Origin: 66-474 sp035606235
GTDB lineage: Bacteria > Pseudomonadota > Gammaproteobacteria > Xanthomonadales > Rhodanobacteraceae
DNA length: 64,000 bases
Direction of reading: 5' to 3'
NCBI GenBank assembly: GCA_035606235.1
Contig: DATNFU010000006.1
Coordinates: 1 to 64,000 of the forward strand
Shown: piece by piece, positions 41,869 through 50,264 of the stretch
Numbering within the stretch: the stretch's first letter is position 1
Layout: every line of letters starts with the position of its first letter
The notes under the pieces: generated by a model
Database searches by the model: none
The model's input: only the letters and a program-made list of their open reading frames with translations
Told to the model about the DNA's origin: nothing
Made by a program: the position numbers and the translations under genes

Positions 41869-43013
41869 GCGCACTGCAGTTCGAACTGCTGGCAAGCGAC
41901 GGCGCCGCGCGACGCGCACGCATCACGCTGCCGCGCGGCACGATCGACACGCCATGTTTCATGCCGGTCGGCACCTACGGGTCGGTCAAGGCGATGACAC
42001 CGCGCGACCTGCGCGATGTCGGCGCGCAGATCATCCTCGGCAATACCTTTCACCTGTGGCTGCGGCCGGGACTGGACGTGATCGCACGCTTCGGCGGCCT
42101 GCATCGCTTCATCGGCTGGAGCGGGCTGATCCTCACCGATTCCGGAGGATTCCAGGTGTTCTCGCTCAGCACGATGCGCAAACTGAGCGAGGAGGGCGTG
42201 GCCTTTGCTTCGCCGGTGGATGGTGCGCGCGTGTTCCTCTCGCCGGAGGAATCCATGCGCATCCAGCATGTGCTGGATTCCGACATCGTGATGGTGTTCG
42301 ACGAATGCCCGCCGGTGCTGGGCGACGGCGAGCCGGTGCCGGTCGCACGCGTGCGGGATTCGATGGAATTATCGCTGCGCTGGGCGGCACGTTCACGACG
42401 AACGCATGACGATCTGCACAACCGCAACGCCCTGTTCGGGATCGTGCAGGGCGGCGTGCATCCGGAGTTGCGCGAACATTCCGCGCGCGGACTGCTGGAG
42501 ATCGGCTTCGATGGCTACGCGATCGGCGGGCTGGCGGTCGGTGAATCGGAAAGCCAGCGCAACGCCACGCTGGATGCGACCGTGCCGGTGTTGCCAGCGG
42601 ATCGCCCGCGTTATCTGATGGGGGTGGGCCGGCCGCAGGATATCGTCGAGGCGGTGCGGCGCGGCGTCGACATGTTCGATTGCGTGATGCCTACCCGCAA
42701 CGCACGCAACGGTTTTCTGTTCACGCGCACCGGCACGTTGCGCATCCGCAATGCCAAATACGCGCAGGACACCCGCGTGATCGAGCAAGGCTGCGAGTGC
42801 TACGCGTGCGCGAATGGATTTTCGCGCGCGTACCTGCGGCACCTGGATCGCTGCAACGAGATACTTGGTTGCCAGCTCGCGACCCTCCACAACCTGCATT
42901 TCTATCTGCGCCTGATGCGCGAATTGCGCGAGGCGATCGCGGCGCGCACGCTCGATGATTACATCGCGGCGTTTTATGCGCGGCTCCACGTTGGCACGGT
43001 CGAAGCCCGGTAG
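41865..43013 (+). CDS. tgt: tRNA-guanine transglycosylase
   Basis: 382 residues. The substrate-binding Asp is in LTDSGGFQVFSL, the nucleophile Asp in DMFDCVMPTRNARNG, and zinc ligands in GCECYACANGFSRAYLRHL. It exchanges G34 for preQ1 in tRNAs with GUN anticodons, the step before QueA. In relatives yajC-secD-secF often follows; here the next gene is an acyl-CoA dehydrogenase on the other strand, so synteny breaks at 43013. Confidence 0.98.
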   Translation: MSALQFELLASDGAARRARITLPRGTIDTPCFMPVGTYGSVKAMTPRDLRDVGAQIILGNTFHLWLRPGLDVIARFGGLHRFIGWSGLILTDSGGFQVFSLSTMRKLSEEGVAFASPVDGARVFLSPEESMRIQHVLDSDIVMVFDECPPVLGDGEPVPVARVRDSMELSLRWAARSRRTHDDLHNRNALFGIVQGGVHPELREHSARGLLEIGFDGYAIGGLAVGESESQRNATLDATVPVLPADRPRYLMGVGRPQDIVEAVRRGVDMFDCVMPTRNARNGFLFTRTGTLRIRNAKYAQDTRVIEQGCECYACANGFSRAYLRHLDRCNEILGCQLATLHNLHFYLRLMRELREAIAARTLDDYIAAFYARLHVGTVEAR

Positions 43014-43037
43014 CAGTTGCGCGCAGCAAACGGGGGT

Positions 43038-44705
43038 TTACGCGTACAAATCCGTCGCCAGCGCACGCGCGTCGGTCTGCGCGCCGGCCTGCAGGCGGAC
43101 GAGCCCATGCGCACAGAATCGCCGCAACGCTGCCAGCGGACGCGGGTCGGCCTGCGCGCGCAGCGACCAGTCGGCGTGTCGCGCCAGCAAGGCGGCGGCG
43201 AACGCGCGCACATAGGTGAGCGCCAGGCCACGTGCGCCGGCCTCGCCGTTGCCCTGCGCGGTATGCGAGCGCAGGCGCGCATCGGCGGTCGCGACGGCTT
43301 CCTGAGCCAGCTTGGCTGCGGCCGCGAAGTCCTCGCCATGCACTTGCGCCAGCAACGCGCGTTGCGCGTTGCGCAGCGGCGTGCTGCCATGTTTCGCCAG
43401 CGCTTGCAGCGCATCCAGCGCCTGCACGTTGCTGGCGCCTTCCCAGATCGGAAACACCTGCGCGTCGCGCAGCAGTTGGGGGATTCCGCTGTCCTCCAGA
43501 TAACCCATGCCCCCAAAGGCTTCCACGGTTTCCGAGGCGATCCGCACGCTGAGTTTGCCGGTCCACAGTTTCGCCAGCGGTGTCAACACGCGAAACAACT
43601 GCTGCTGGTGTTCGTCGGCCTGATTGGCCTGGATGCGGCCCAGCAATTCGGCGACATGAAAAACCAGATGGAACGCCGCCTCGAACTCCGCCTGCAGTGA
43701 GGCCAGCATGTCCGCGTACAGCGGCTGCTCGATCAGCGGGCGTCCGAACGCAATGCGCCGCTGCGAGTAGTCGCGGGTCAGCGCGATGCAGCGGCGCATG
43801 GTCGCCAGTGCGCCGATCGAATTCCACAGCCGTGTGATTTGCAGCACCGGCACCACCGCGCGCACGCCGTGCGCGGGTTCGCCGACCAGCGACGCGACCG
43901 CGCCGTGCAGATGGATCTCCGCGGTGGGCAATTCGCGCGTGCCGAGCTTGTCCTTGAGCCGGTCAATATGGATGCCGTTCCAGCGGCCTTCCGCATCGCG
44001 CGTTTCGACATAGAACAGTGCCAGTCCCTCGCTGCCGGGCGGATTTCCCTCCGGACGCGCCAGGGCGAGCGCGGCATCGGCATTGATCGCCGAGGTGAAC
44101 CATTTGCGCCCGGACAGTCGCCAGCCGCCGTGCTCGTCGCGATGCGCGATGGTCTCGGTATTACCGACATCCGAGCCGCCGACGGTTTCCGTCATCCACT
44201 GCCCGGCGATCCAGAATTTTGCCGGATCGCGCGACAGGAAATGCGGCAGGGCGCGCTCGTTCAAGCCGCGATCATTGGCCGCTTTCAGCGCGGTGGCGAC
44301 GCCGTCGGTCATCGCCAGCGGGCAGCTGTAGAACTCGCTGGCAACGTGATACAGATATGCCAGCGCAAACTGTTGCACGCGCGCGTGCGCGCTCAACGCG
44401 GAGTCGTGGCCGGTGGCGATCAAGCCGTGCCGCGCGGCGATGCCGGGGCCTTCGCGCCAGACGCGGGTCAACTCGATGCGGTCCACGCGTTTGCCCCAGG
44501 CATCCCAGCGCGTGAGCGCGGGCTCCTCGCGCGAGCTGCGGGTGCGCCGCTGCCACGCGTGCGCGGCGTGCTCGCCCAACGCATCCAGCCCGCCTTCGGC
44601 CGCGTGCAACTGCGGCGGCGGCAGCACCCGGCGCAGGTACGAACGCAGCACGCGATCCTCGCGGTACTGGTTGCCGAGTTGCGGCGCGGATTGGATGAAG
44701 GACAT
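43038..44705 (-). CDS. Acyl-CoA dehydrogenase, AidB-like
   Basis: 555 residues from ATG 44705. The flavin/acyl-CoA fold has MTETVGGSDVGNTET and RKWFTSAINAD (FAD contacts), RRIAFGRPLIEQPL and a catalytic-region Glu in PIWEGASNVQAL. The opening QLGNQYREDRVLRSYL and a C-terminal 120-residue helical domain match the AidB group, whose E. coli member binds DNA and is induced by alkylation damage; the enzymatic substrate is unclear. I cannot tell whether it dehydrogenates a fatty or branched acyl-CoA. Confidence 0.9.
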   Translation of the reverse strand: MSFIQSAPQLGNQYREDRVLRSYLRRVLPPPQLHAAEGGLDALGEHAAHAWQRRTRSSREEPALTRWDAWGKRVDRIELTRVWREGPGIAARHGLIATGHDSALSAHARVQQFALAYLYHVASEFYSCPLAMTDGVATALKAANDRGLNERALPHFLSRDPAKFWIAGQWMTETVGGSDVGNTETIAHRDEHGGWRLSGRKWFTSAINADAALALARPEGNPPGSEGLALFYVETRDAEGRWNGIHIDRLKDKLGTRELPTAEIHLHGAVASLVGEPAHGVRAVVPVLQITRLWNSIGALATMRRCIALTRDYSQRRIAFGRPLIEQPLYADMLASLQAEFEAAFHLVFHVAELLGRIQANQADEHQQQLFRVLTPLAKLWTGKLSVRIASETVEAFGGMGYLEDSGIPQLLRDAQVFPIWEGASNVQALDALQALAKHGSTPLRNAQRALLAQVHGEDFAAAAKLAQEAVATADARLRSHTAQGNGEAGARGLALTYVRAFAAALLARHADWSLRAQADPRPLAALRRFCAHGLVRLQAGAQTDARALATDLYA

Positions 44706-44722
44706 GGCTGCCCCGCCTTTGA

Positions 44723-44756
44723 GTTCACCCCCGCTCGCGAGGGGCTGGGGTGAGGG
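44723..44756. repeat. Degenerate CCCTCACCCC-type palindrome upstream of the acyl-CoA dehydrogenase
   Basis: TTCACCCCCGCTCGCGAGGG and GCTGGGGTGA form an imperfect long hairpin. It resembles a dispersed element widespread in proteobacterial intergenic regions. It lies 18 bases upstream of the acyl-CoA dehydrogenase start in the otherwise empty gap 44706-44913. Confidence 0.6.
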
Positions 44757-44913
44757 TTCGGAATCCTGAAGCACACACTCTCCGACGGATGGAGAAGGTG
44801 CGCAAGTCCGGAGCCTCACCCGTTGCCATGTGCATCCGTCGTTGGCTCGCGGGGCCGGCGCTCAGGCCAACCGGGCTCTTGGCATCCCGCTTCACCGGAG
44901 CCGCGAGGGCTTT

Positions 44914-45261
44914 TCAGGCGGATACCTGATGTTTTTTCCGCGGCTTGCGCGCCAGGGATCCGATCAGCAGCAGCGCCAGCGCGATCTCGATCAGTGCCGG
45001 CGCACGTTCGAGCGGCGCGCTCCACGCCTCGGCCACGCCATGGCAGAAATAGAACAGCGCGACCATGCCGGCGGCGAGCAGTGCGCGTTGCGGTACACGC
45101 CAGTAGAACAGCGGCAGCGCCAGCGGCAACAGCGCGATCAGCAGCGCGATCGCGGTCGGCATGCGCTGCGGCGGCAGCCACCACGCGTGCCAGACAACCT
45201 GCAATGCAGCCAGTGCGACCCACGCGCCGCAACCGATCCGCTGCGCCAGCTTGATGTTCAT
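44914..45261 (-). CDS. DUF2069 membrane protein
   Basis: 115 residues with four predicted helices (about 9-27, 35-52, 60-77 and 88-104) and a basic C-terminus ARKPRKKHQ. This matches the DUF2069 family, found next to wrbA in many gammaproteobacteria, with no assigned function. Its ATG at 45261 overlaps the wrbA stop, so the two are coupled. Confidence 0.88.
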   Translation of the reverse strand: MNIKLAQRIGCGAWVALAALQVVWHAWWLPPQRMPTAIALLIALLPLALPLFYWRVPQRALLAAGMVALFYFCHGVAEAWSAPLERAPALIEIALALLLIGSLARKPRKKHQVSA

Positions 45262-45860
45262 GGGCAAACCGCCAACCGCCGCGCGAGCTTCGCCACCCGC
45301 GCCCCCAGCACGCGCGCCAGTTCGCGTTCGTGTTCGCTGACCGGGTTCTCTCCGTTCAAGCCGGCGACGTGGCTCAAACCGTAGGGCGTGCCGCCGCTGC
45401 GCGTGTTGTTCAAGGCGGGTTCGGTGTAGGGAATGCCGAGAGCGATCATGCCGTGATGCAGCAGCGGCAGCAGCATCGAGACCAATGTGGTCTCCTGGCC
45501 GCCGTGCATCGTCGCGGTGGAGGTGAATACCGCGCACGGTTTGTCGACCAGCGCGCCGGACGCCCATTCGGCAATGGTTGAATCGATGAAGTGTTTCAGC
45601 GGCGCGGCCATGTTGCCGAAGCGGGTGGGGCTGCCGAGGATCAGGCCCGCGCATTCGGACAGGTCGCGCAGCTCCACGTAGGGCGCGCCTTCGTCGGGCA
45701 CGGGCAACTGGGCGGTCTGCGTTACCGGCGCCACCGGCGGCACCTGCCGCAGCCGCGCGCGCACCCCGTCCACTTCCTCGACGCCGCGTGCGATCAGCCG
45801 CGCCAATTGCGCGGTGTGCCCGCCGCGGCTGTAGTACAGCACCAGGATTTCCGTGCTCAT
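45258..45860 (-). CDS. wrbA: NAD(P)H:quinone oxidoreductase (WrbA family flavoprotein)
   Basis: 200 residues. The flavodoxin-like FMN motif is LVLYYSRGGHTAQLA, with the conserved SPTRFGNMAAPLKHF and STATMHGGQETTL loops. WrbA tetramers reduce quinones by two electrons and so limit radical formation. It is the first gene of the wrbA-DUF2069 pair and is divergent from the YihY-type gene. Confidence 0.96.
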   Translation of the reverse strand: MSTEILVLYYSRGGHTAQLARLIARGVEEVDGVRARLRQVPPVAPVTQTAQLPVPDEGAPYVELRDLSECAGLILGSPTRFGNMAAPLKHFIDSTIAEWASGALVDKPCAVFTSTATMHGGQETTLVSMLLPLLHHGMIALGIPYTEPALNNTRSGGTPYGLSHVAGLNGENPVSEHERELARVLGARVAKLARRLAVCP

Positions 45861-45923
45861 GGCGGCGCAGTGTAGCGGGCGCCTTCACTTCAGTCGCGCC
45901 ATCGCTTGGGCTACTCTCTTCGC

Positions 45924-47180
45924 GTGGCGCCACTGACTCTTCTCCATCAGCGCATCGACCGCGAACGCCTGCGCGCCTTCGCGGGTTTCCTGTGGCAGCG
46001 GTTTCTGGATGACAAGTGCTTCGAGACCGCCGGCGCTCTGTCCTACACCACGCTGTTTGCGATCGTGCCGCTGCTCACCGCGGTGATCGCCATCGTGTCC
46101 GCGTTTCCGGTGTTTGCGAACTGGCGCGATCGCCTCACCGATTTCATCTTCAGCAATTTCGTGCCCGCGGCCGGCAGCACGGTCCAGAGTTATCTTCTGC
46201 AATTCGCCGACAATGCCAGCAAGCTGACCGCGCTGGGCCTGCTGTTCCTGCTGGTCAGCGCACTGATGATGATGGCCAGCATCGAGGATCGCTTCAACCG
46301 CATCTGGCGCGTGCAGACCCGACGCAGCCGTGGCTCGCGGCTGTTGTTGTACTGGGCCGCATTGACAATCGGTCCGTTGCTGGTGATCGCCGCGCTGGTG
46401 CTGGTATCGCGTTTCGCCACGACCGGGCCGGATGCCGCGCAACCCTCGGGGCTGGCGGGCTATCTGCTGGCGGCTTTGCCATTCGTGTTGACCTGGCTGG
46501 TCCTGCTGGGAATGTACATGCTGGTGCCCAATCGCACCGTCGCGTTTCGCCACGCCGGGATCGCCGCCGTGATTGCCGCGATACTGTTCCAGATTGCGCG
46601 CGTACTGTTCGCGATTTACGTCAGCAACGTGCCTTCGTATCAGCAGATATATGGTGCGCTGGCGGCGGCGCCGCTGTTCCTGATGTGGCTGTATTTTTCC
46701 TGGGTGATCGTATTGCTGGGCGCATCGCTGGCAGCGGCAATGGCCGCATTCGAATATCGCCCGCTGCACGATCGCCTGCCGGCGGGTTGCGAGTTCATCG
46801 GCCTGCTGCGCGTACTGCAGCATTTCGCCGCCGCGCAACGCGAGGGCAAGGGGTTGCATAGCGAGGATCTGTGCAAGCGCGAGCGGTTTCTCGCCGACGA
46901 TCTGTTGCAGCGCTATCTCGGCGATCTGCATGCCGCCGGTTTGCTGACCCGCGCCGAAGCGGGCGAATGGGTGCTCTCGCGCGATTTGGCGACCGCCGAT
47001 ATCGCCGACCTGTATCGCGCCGGTCGCTACCGCTTGCCGCTGAATGAGGCCGCGATGCAACACGCATTGATCGGGCTGGCCGAGCCGGCGCGACTGGCGA
47101 TCGTGGCGGCAAGCGAGGCCTTGCGCGAAAACCTGGCAGTGCCGCTGGCGGCCTTGTTCACCGCGCGGGGAGAGCAATGA
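45924..47180 (+). CDS. YihY/virulence-factor BrkB family inner membrane protein
   Basis: About 418 residues. I use the GTG at 45924; a TTG at 45906 is also in frame and neither has a clear ribosome-binding site. The family signature is CFETAGALSYTTLFAIVPL, followed by six helices, SAYTA-like spacing and YGALAAAPLFLMWLYFSW. The cytoplasmic C-terminal part resembles a winged-helix-like tail. Earlier annotation as RNase BN was mistaken for this family; the function is unclear. It overlaps the acyP start. Confidence 0.92.
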   Translation: MAPLTLLHQRIDRERLRAFAGFLWQRFLDDKCFETAGALSYTTLFAIVPLLTAVIAIVSAFPVFANWRDRLTDFIFSNFVPAAGSTVQSYLLQFADNASKLTALGLLFLLVSALMMMASIEDRFNRIWRVQTRRSRGSRLLLYWAALTIGPLLVIAALVLVSRFATTGPDAAQPSGLAGYLLAALPFVLTWLVLLGMYMLVPNRTVAFRHAGIAAVIAAILFQIARVLFAIYVSNVPSYQQIYGALAAAPLFLMWLYFSWVIVLLGASLAAAMAAFEYRPLHDRLPAGCEFIGLLRVLQHFAAAQREGKGLHSEDLCKRERFLADDLLQRYLGDLHAAGLLTRAEAGEWVLSRDLATADIADLYRAGRYRLPLNEAAMQHALIGLAEPARLAIVAASEALRENLAVPLAALFTARGEQ

Positions 47181-47446
47181 TGGCTTGCGCGCGCTTCGTC
47201 ATTCGCGGCCGCGTGCAGGGCGTGTTCTTCCGCGCCTCCGCGCGCGAGCAGGCGCTGAAGCTGGGCGTCAGCGGCCATGCGAAGAACTTGAGCGATGGAA
47301 GCGTCGAGGTATTGGCATGCGGCTCGAGGGATTCGCTCGACGAGCTGGAACGCTGGCTGCAGCGGGGGCCGTCGGCGGCGCGGGTGGAGCGCGTCACGCG
47401 CGAGATAATGCCGGAGCAAAACTTGCGCGGGTTCACAACCGCTTGA
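47177..47446 (+). CDS. acyP: Acylphosphatase
   Basis: 89 residues. The phosphate loop is FVIRGRVQGVFFRASAREQA with the catalytic Arg in GVFFR, and the catalytic Asn is in AKNLSDGSVE. It hydrolyses acyl phosphates. The start overlaps the YihY-type stop by 4 bases. Its last 60 bases are duplicated immediately downstream in degraded form. Confidence 0.95.
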   Translation: MMACARFVIRGRVQGVFFRASAREQALKLGVSGHAKNLSDGSVEVLACGSRDSLDELERWLQRGPSAARVERVTREIMPEQNLRGFTTA

Positions 47447-47472
47447 AGAACCGCTGGATGCATGCGTGGCAG

Positions 47473-47530
47473 GAGCGCGTCACGCGAGATAATGCCGGAG
47501 CAAACCAAGCGCGGCTTCACAGCCGCTTGA
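47473..47530 (+). repeat. Decayed tandem copy of the acyP 3' end
   Basis: The 60-base acyP tail (47387-47446) recurs here with a two-base deletion and a few substitutions, 86 bases downstream. The deletion shifts the frame, so it is not an extension of the gene. Both copies begin GAGCGCGTCACGCG, and the following segment begins GAGCGCGCC, part of a REP copy, so they probably arose by recombination at that short shared sequence. Confidence 0.85.
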
Positions 47531-47540
47531 TGCCTGCTTG

Positions 47541-47564
47541 GCAGGAGCGCGCCCTGCGCGCGAC
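47541..47564. repeat. REP-type repeat after acyP
   Basis: GCAGGAGCGCGCCCTGCGCG followed by CGAC is a third location of the GTAGGAGCGCGC family. It sits between the acyP duplication and the moaB 3' end. The gap 47565-47632 holds nothing else I recognise. Confidence 0.8.
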
Positions 47565-47632
47565 CGGCCCGAAGCGCCGTCTAGTCGAAATTGTCGCCGG
47601 CAACAGACGAGTTGGCGCAGCGCGCCAGCCCC

Positions 47633-48154
47633 TCAACGTTCGGACAATCGCGGCAGCAGCCCCGCCAAATTGCACGGTCTTGTGCGCGCGTCCAGTTGCG
47701 CCCGCAGCAGTTTTTCCCACGCCGTTTTGCAGGCCGAGGTTGAACCCGGCAAACAGAACACGAAGGTGTGATTGGACAGTCCGGCGAACGCGCGCGACTG
47801 CAACGTGGCCGTGCCGATCTCGTCGAAACTCAACACCCGGAACATCTCGCCGAAACCCGGCATCTCCTTGTCGAGCAATGGCCGCACGGCTTCGGGCGTG
47901 GAATCGCGGCCGGTGAAACCGGTGCCGCCGGTGATCAGCACGCCGTGAATATCCGCGTCCGCGATCCACGCCGCGACGATCGCGCGGATCGTGTAGCGAT
48001 CGTCGCGCACGAGCTTGCGTTCGTGCAGATGATGCCCGGCTTCAATCAGGGCGCCGCAAAGATAATCACCAGAAGTATCGTTGTCGCGCGTGCGCGTATC
48101 CGACACCGTCAGCACGCACAGATTCAGGGGCACGAATTCGGCTTTCGCGCTCAT
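47633..48154 (-). CDS. moaB: Molybdenum cofactor biosynthesis protein MoaB
   Basis: 173 residues. The MogA/MoaB fold shows LTVSDTRTRDNDTSG, the catalytic VLITGGTGFTGRDSTPEA and FCLPGSTSACKTAWEKLL. It adenylylates molybdopterin before metal insertion (MogA-type activity), although E. coli MoaB itself appears redundant. It lies 4 bases after the glycosyltransferase in the same direction, but no other cofactor gene is nearby. Confidence 0.94.
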   Translation of the reverse strand: MSAKAEFVPLNLCVLTVSDTRTRDNDTSGDYLCGALIEAGHHLHERKLVRDDRYTIRAIVAAWIADADIHGVLITGGTGFTGRDSTPEAVRPLLDKEMPGFGEMFRVLSFDEIGTATLQSRAFAGLSNHTFVFCLPGSTSACKTAWEKLLRAQLDARTRPCNLAGLLPRLSER

Positions 48155-48158
48155 GACA

Positions 48159-50264
48159 TCAACTCGACGAGGCGGCATGGAGGTCAGTGCCATCCATGTC
48201 TTCCGGCCCCAGCCCCGCCCGTCTGCGTTGCGCCATCGCATGCAGCAGGGCGGCGAAATCGCGCGCGTAGCGGCGCATGTCGAACAAATCCGTTTCGCGC
48301 TTGCGCCGCTGGATGCGGATCCGCAACGCTGCCAGCGCGCCGGGGTCGCGTGCGAGCTGGATCGCCTGCCGGATGAAGGCAGCATCGTCGTGCATGTTCA
48401 AGCTTTGCATGTGCAGGAAGTGATTGAGACTGCCGGCCACGCGTGAGGCGAAGGTGTCGCCGGGACGGGTCAGCACCGGACACCCCGCCCATAGCGCGTC
48501 GGACGCGGTGGTGTGCGCGTTGTAAGGATGCGTGTCGAGGAACAGATCGGCCAATGCGTGTCGCGCCAGATGCTGCACGTGCGGCAGCTTGGGCGAGAAC
48601 ACCAGCCGTTGCGGATCCACGCCGAAGCCCTGCGCGGCCACGCGCAAGCGCGCATCGGCGTCGCGCCCGGCATCCAGCAGCCACAGCACGCTGCCGGGCA
48701 CTTCGCGCAACACCGCGCACATGCGCGCCAGGCTCGTCGCGTTCAACTTCCAGCTGTTGTTGAAACTTGCGAACACCACGCCATGTTCCGGCAAATGGAA
48801 CGCGCTGCGCGGCGGCGGTTCGTGCAGTTCGCGGGTGGGGTCGGTGGGTTGATAGCAGCGCGGCAGCCAGGCCACTTTCTCGGAGAAATGCGGACGCAAA
48901 CCTTCCGGCAGCACGAAGTGGTCGGCGATGATGTAGTCGTAGAACTCCGCACCCGAACTGCCGGGATAGCCCAGCCAGTTGACCTGGATTGGGGCCGGCC
49001 GCAACGCGAAAGTCGCCGGCACACCACCGCCGCACCAGACGTCCAGGTCGATCAGGACGTCGATCCCGGCCGAGCGCACTCGGTGCGCAATCTCGAACGG
49101 TGTCTGCGTGGAGACATCCTGGAAATCCTTGGCCAGGGCGCGCAGGCGGCGGCGCACCGGACTTTTGTCTTCCGGGCTGGTGGCGAACAAATGTATTTCC
49201 AGATCGAGCTTGGCGAGTTCCTCGAACATCGCCACCACCAGCAACGCGGTGGCGTGCGCATGGAAACCGGCGCTGACAAAGCCCACCCGCAATGGTGCAC
49301 CCGCGGTTTTGGGTGGCGGCGGCGACATGCGTGCACCACCGGTGCGCGCGATCGTGCGTTGTGCTTGCGCGCGTCCGCAGGCCAGTTGCTCGGCCGCGCT
49401 GACGTTTTCGGCCAGCAGCGAGAACGGCGCGACGTCCGGATTGCCGCGCGCGACTTCCTCGCGCAATCGCGCGGCCAGTGCATCCAGCCCTCGCCAGTCG
49501 TGCGCGCGTCGCTTCACGAAAGCCAGTTGCGCGATGGAAGGAACCAGATCGGGGTTGAGCTTCAGTGCGCGCGTGTATTCGACGATCGCGGCTTCGTAGC
49601 GGTGCTGATCTTCATCCACCAGCCCGCAGTGATGCGGGAACATCGCATCGTTCGGCGCCAGCGCCGCACCGCGCGTGTAGGCATCGTGCGCTTTGGCAAA
49701 CTCGCGCCTGGTCTTGAAGATATGGCCGAGCAGCAGCCACGCCTGCGGCGCCTGCGCGCGCGCCAGCACCAGCCGCGCCAGATGCTCCGCTTCGGCCAGT
49801 TCACCCAGTGTCATTTCGGTGGCGGCCAGGTTCAGCAGCAGGCCGATATCGCCGGGCGCATCGCTCAGTGCCGCGCGATAGACATTGCGTGCGCGCAAGT
49901 GGTCGCCACTGGCGCGGCACGCATTGGCCAGCGCGTTCCACAACATCGGGTTGGCCGGCATCGCGCCCAGCGCGCGCTCGACCGCACGCACCGCTGCCGG
50001 CGCGTCGTTCAGTGCCAGCAATGCGCTGGAGAGATTGCAGTACGCGGGAAAGGCATGCGGCGCCAGTTCGATCGCGCGTTCAAACGCGGCACGCGCGTCC
50101 CGCGGGCGACCGAGCATCAGCAATGCCACACCGTGCAGGCGCGCGGTTTCCCCATCGCCGGGCTTGGCCTCGCGCGCGGCGCGCGCGTGTGCCTCCGCGC
50201 CGGCCAGATCGCCGCGTTGGATAAGCGCTGCAATATCCTCGATATCGTTTGCGACAGCGTTCAT
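48159..50264 (-). CDS. TPR-repeat protein O-GlcNAc transferase-like (SPINDLY/OGT family, GT41)
   Basis: 701 residues. The first ~270 form TPR helices (LHGVALLMLGRPRDARAAFE, FPAYCNLSSALLALN and others). The C-terminal GT41-type region has LRVGFVSAGFHAHATALL, VNWLGYPGSSGAEFYDYIIA, VFASFNNSWKLNATSLARM and LFLDTHPYNAHTTASDALW, the last close to the UDP-sugar/His motif of OGT. Such bacterial proteins glycosylate proteins or small molecules; the target is unknown. Its ATG overlaps the prfA stop (ATGA), so it is translationally coupled to a housekeeping gene. Confidence 0.92.
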   Translation of the reverse strand: MNAVANDIEDIAALIQRGDLAGAEAHARAAREAKPGDGETARLHGVALLMLGRPRDARAAFERAIELAPHAFPAYCNLSSALLALNDAPAAVRAVERALGAMPANPMLWNALANACRASGDHLRARNVYRAALSDAPGDIGLLLNLAATEMTLGELAEAEHLARLVLARAQAPQAWLLLGHIFKTRREFAKAHDAYTRGAALAPNDAMFPHHCGLVDEDQHRYEAAIVEYTRALKLNPDLVPSIAQLAFVKRRAHDWRGLDALAARLREEVARGNPDVAPFSLLAENVSAAEQLACGRAQAQRTIARTGGARMSPPPPKTAGAPLRVGFVSAGFHAHATALLVVAMFEELAKLDLEIHLFATSPEDKSPVRRRLRALAKDFQDVSTQTPFEIAHRVRSAGIDVLIDLDVWCGGGVPATFALRPAPIQVNWLGYPGSSGAEFYDYIIADHFVLPEGLRPHFSEKVAWLPRCYQPTDPTRELHEPPPRSAFHLPEHGVVFASFNNSWKLNATSLARMCAVLREVPGSVLWLLDAGRDADARLRVAAQGFGVDPQRLVFSPKLPHVQHLARHALADLFLDTHPYNAHTTASDALWAGCPVLTRPGDTFASRVAGSLNHFLHMQSLNMHDDAAFIRQAIQLARDPGALAALRIRIQRRKRETDLFDMRRYARDFAALLHAMAQRRRAGLGPEDMDGTDLHAASSS

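Noticed and set aside
47447..47600. A CRISPR-like or tandem array after acyP
   Set aside because: Only two similar units, of unequal length, derived from the acyP 3' end; no spacers or cas genes.
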